Below, in pieces: positions 63,228 to 64,000 of a stretch of 64,000 nucleotides of DNA. Origin of the DNA: Mycobacterium asiaticum (GTDB lineage Bacteria; Actinomycetota; Actinomycetes; Mycobacteriales; Mycobacteriaceae); the NCBI RefSeq assembly GCF_001673635.1, contig NZ_LZMH01000036.1, forward strand, positions 19,727 through 83,726. The letters run 5' to 3'. The position numbers and the translations under genes were made by a program. The notes under the pieces were generated by a model. It made no database searches and was not told the DNA's origin. It was given only the letters and a program-made list of their open reading frames with translations. How positions within the stretch are numbered: position 1 is the first letter of the stretch; every line of letters starts with the position of its first letter.

Positions 63228-64000
63228 ATGTCCGGAAACCTCTGCGTAACAGTGGGCACCGCCATCACCGTGGCGGCGGTAGGACTCACCGGTTGTTCGC
63301 AACAAGCGGCGCGGCGAATGGATTCCGCCGAACCGCCGCCGCCGGCGACGTCGAGCGTAGTGGCCCCACCAAGCGCTCCCCTGCCCCCACCTGAGGCGCT
63401 CAACGATGTGCTGTTCCGCCTCGCCGACCCGGCGGTGCCCGGCAACGAGAAACTCAACCTGGTCGAAGGCTCGACGCCGGAGACCGCGGAAGCGCTGGAC
63501 AACTTCACCACCGCCGCCCGCGACGGCGGCTATTTGCCGATGGCGTTCGCGGCCAACAACATCGCCTGGTCGGGCGCGAACCCATCGCATGTGACGTCCG
63601 CCGTCGTCGTCACCACCGCCAATCCCGACCGGCGCGAGTTCACGTTCCCGATGGAGTTCGTCCCGCTCCAATCCGGGTGGCAGTTGTCGCGCAAGACCGC
63701 GGCGATGCTGCTGGGCCTGAGTAATCGCACCTCGAGCCAGTCCGTCCCGCCGCCTCCGCCTGCCCCGTCACCCTCGCCGGCCCCGTCACCTCCGCTTCCG
63801 CCGCCGCCCGAGCCGGTGCCGCCGCCGCCCAGCAGGACGTCGAACTCGAGCCAGCCGATCCACATGCCTTCAGGACCCCGGCGACGAGGTCGGGGCGGGG
63901 CTGGGCGCGGGGCTGGGCTCTGGGCTGGGCGACGTGCGGTCACTCAAACAGAAGCGGTCGGTCATCCGACCGGTCGTCGCGGAACTGCGGCGAAACGGTT
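63228..64000 (+). CDS. lppK: Lipoprotein LppK (MTB12-like), C-terminus disrupted by an inverted segment
   Basis: The ATG at 63228 starts a lipoprotein signal with lipobox LTGC (Cys23). The MTB12-like domain follows ([36 protein letters not shown]), then a Pro/Ser-rich tail. Up to residue 200 this follows LppK (Rv2116). After 63826 the frame reads [19 protein letters not shown] and runs to the window end without a stop. If 63826-63931 is reversed, the frame instead continues [19 protein letters not shown] and stops, giving 219 residues. There is no clear ribosome site before the ATG. Confidence 0.85.
   Translation, partial: MSGNLCVTVGTAITVAAVGLTGCSQQAARRMDSAEPPPPATSSVVAPPSAPLPPPEALNDVLFRLADPAVPGNEKLNLVEGSTPETAEALDNFTTAARDGGYLPMAFAANNIAWSGANPSHVTSAVVVTTANPDRREFTFPMEFVPLQSGWQLSRKTAAMLLGLSNRTSSQSVPPPPPAPSPSPAPSPPLPPPPEPVPPPPSRTSNSSQPIHMPSGPRRRGRGGAGRGAGLWAGRRAVTQTEAVGHPTGRRGTAAKR
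63826..63931. other. 106-bp inverted segment bounded by 8-bp inverted repeats
   Basis: CGCCCAGC at 63826-63833 and GCTGGGCG at 63924-63931 are perfect inverted repeats. The minus strand between them carries ATG at 63865 and encodes [13 protein letters not shown], the N-terminus of a DUF503 protein, while the remaining DUF503 codons lie on the plus strand from 63931. Reversing the segment joins both halves and also completes lppK, with its TGA four bases before the DUF503 ATG. Confidence 0.85.
63931..64000 (+). pseudogene. DUF503 (YlxP-like, Rv2117) gene separated from its start by the inversion
   Basis: From 63931 the plus strand reads [20 protein letters not shown], the continuation of DUF503 proteins (SLKxKRSVxRP is the family hallmark). 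No usable start codon lies upstream in this frame, which is Gly/Leu-rich noise ([11 protein letters not shown]). The missing first 13 residues are on the minus strand at 63827-63865. The gene also runs past the window end. DUF503 proteins are small and conserved; in some bacteria they affect ribosome-related functions. Confidence 0.8.

Overview
The window comes from a high-GC actinobacterium and is almost certainly a slow-growing non-tuberculous Mycobacterium. The evidence is two PPE proteins, a class A beta-lactamase with the mycobacterial SDG motif, the complete Pup-proteasome locus, and a backbone gene order that follows M. tuberculosis from Rv2051c (ppm1/lnt) to Rv2117. I cannot name the species. 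M. tuberculosis comparisons below are from memory of that genome, not from a search.

Layout. 1-3.96 kb: end of lnt/ppm1, a YtcJ-like amidohydrolase, a 44-residue protein, fxsA, a dienelactone hydrolase and a PPOX flavoprotein. 3.98-8.06 kb: a four-gene cassette (DUF1214-like protein, sulfotransferase, TetR, SDR) bounded by two identical 74-bp palindromic direct repeats, lying between genes that are neighbours in M. tuberculosis. 8.07-33.1 kb: cobalamin genes cobN, cobG-cobH-cobIJ and cobL-cobM-cobK. Between cobN and cobG sits about 12 kb of accessory genes: a membrane molybdopterin oxidoreductase, an SDR, a TetR with two DUF2236 oxygenase-like genes, a full ssuCBAD sulfonate system, a flavoprotein/SnoaL pair and an alpha/beta hydrolase. 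cobK is followed on the same strand by a PPE2-like gene and blaC. 33.1-41.7 kb: F420-dependent biliverdin reductase-like protein, a secreted PLC-like protein, and a locus of DUF2563, large helical, alanine-rich, membrane and proline-rich proteins resembling the ESX-linked Rv2078-Rv2083 and Rv3899c-Rv3901c families, with a low-GC block inside. 41.7-48.7 kb: pepE, a 5'-3' exonuclease, a DUF4333 protein, helY, tatC, tatA. 48.8-62.9 kb: pafC-pafB-pafA, a second PPE2-like gene, a GAF/SpoIIE-type phosphatase, prcA-prcB-pup-dop, two conserved proteins and mpa. 63.1-64.0 kb: lppK and the DUF503 gene Rv2117.

How the genes work together. PafA ligates Pup to substrates after Dop deamidates its C-terminal Gln. 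Mpa unfolds pupylated proteins into the PrcA/PrcB chamber. PafBC is a WYL-domain transcription regulator. CobN, CobG, CobH, CobIJ, CobK, CobL and CobM cover most of the aerobic corrin-ring pathway and cobalt insertion. TatA and TatC serve twin-arginine substrates such as the BlaC encoded here. SsuCBAD imports and desulfonates organosulfonates.

The most striking observation is at the right edge. A 106-bp segment (63826-63931) bounded by 8-bp inverted repeats is inverted relative to the reading frames. Flipping it in silico restores both a normal lppK C-terminus with a stop codon and a normal DUF503 start. As given, both genes are broken. This is either a genuine inversion, possibly reversible, or an assembly error. 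No RNA genes, CRISPR arrays or insertion sequences were recognised.
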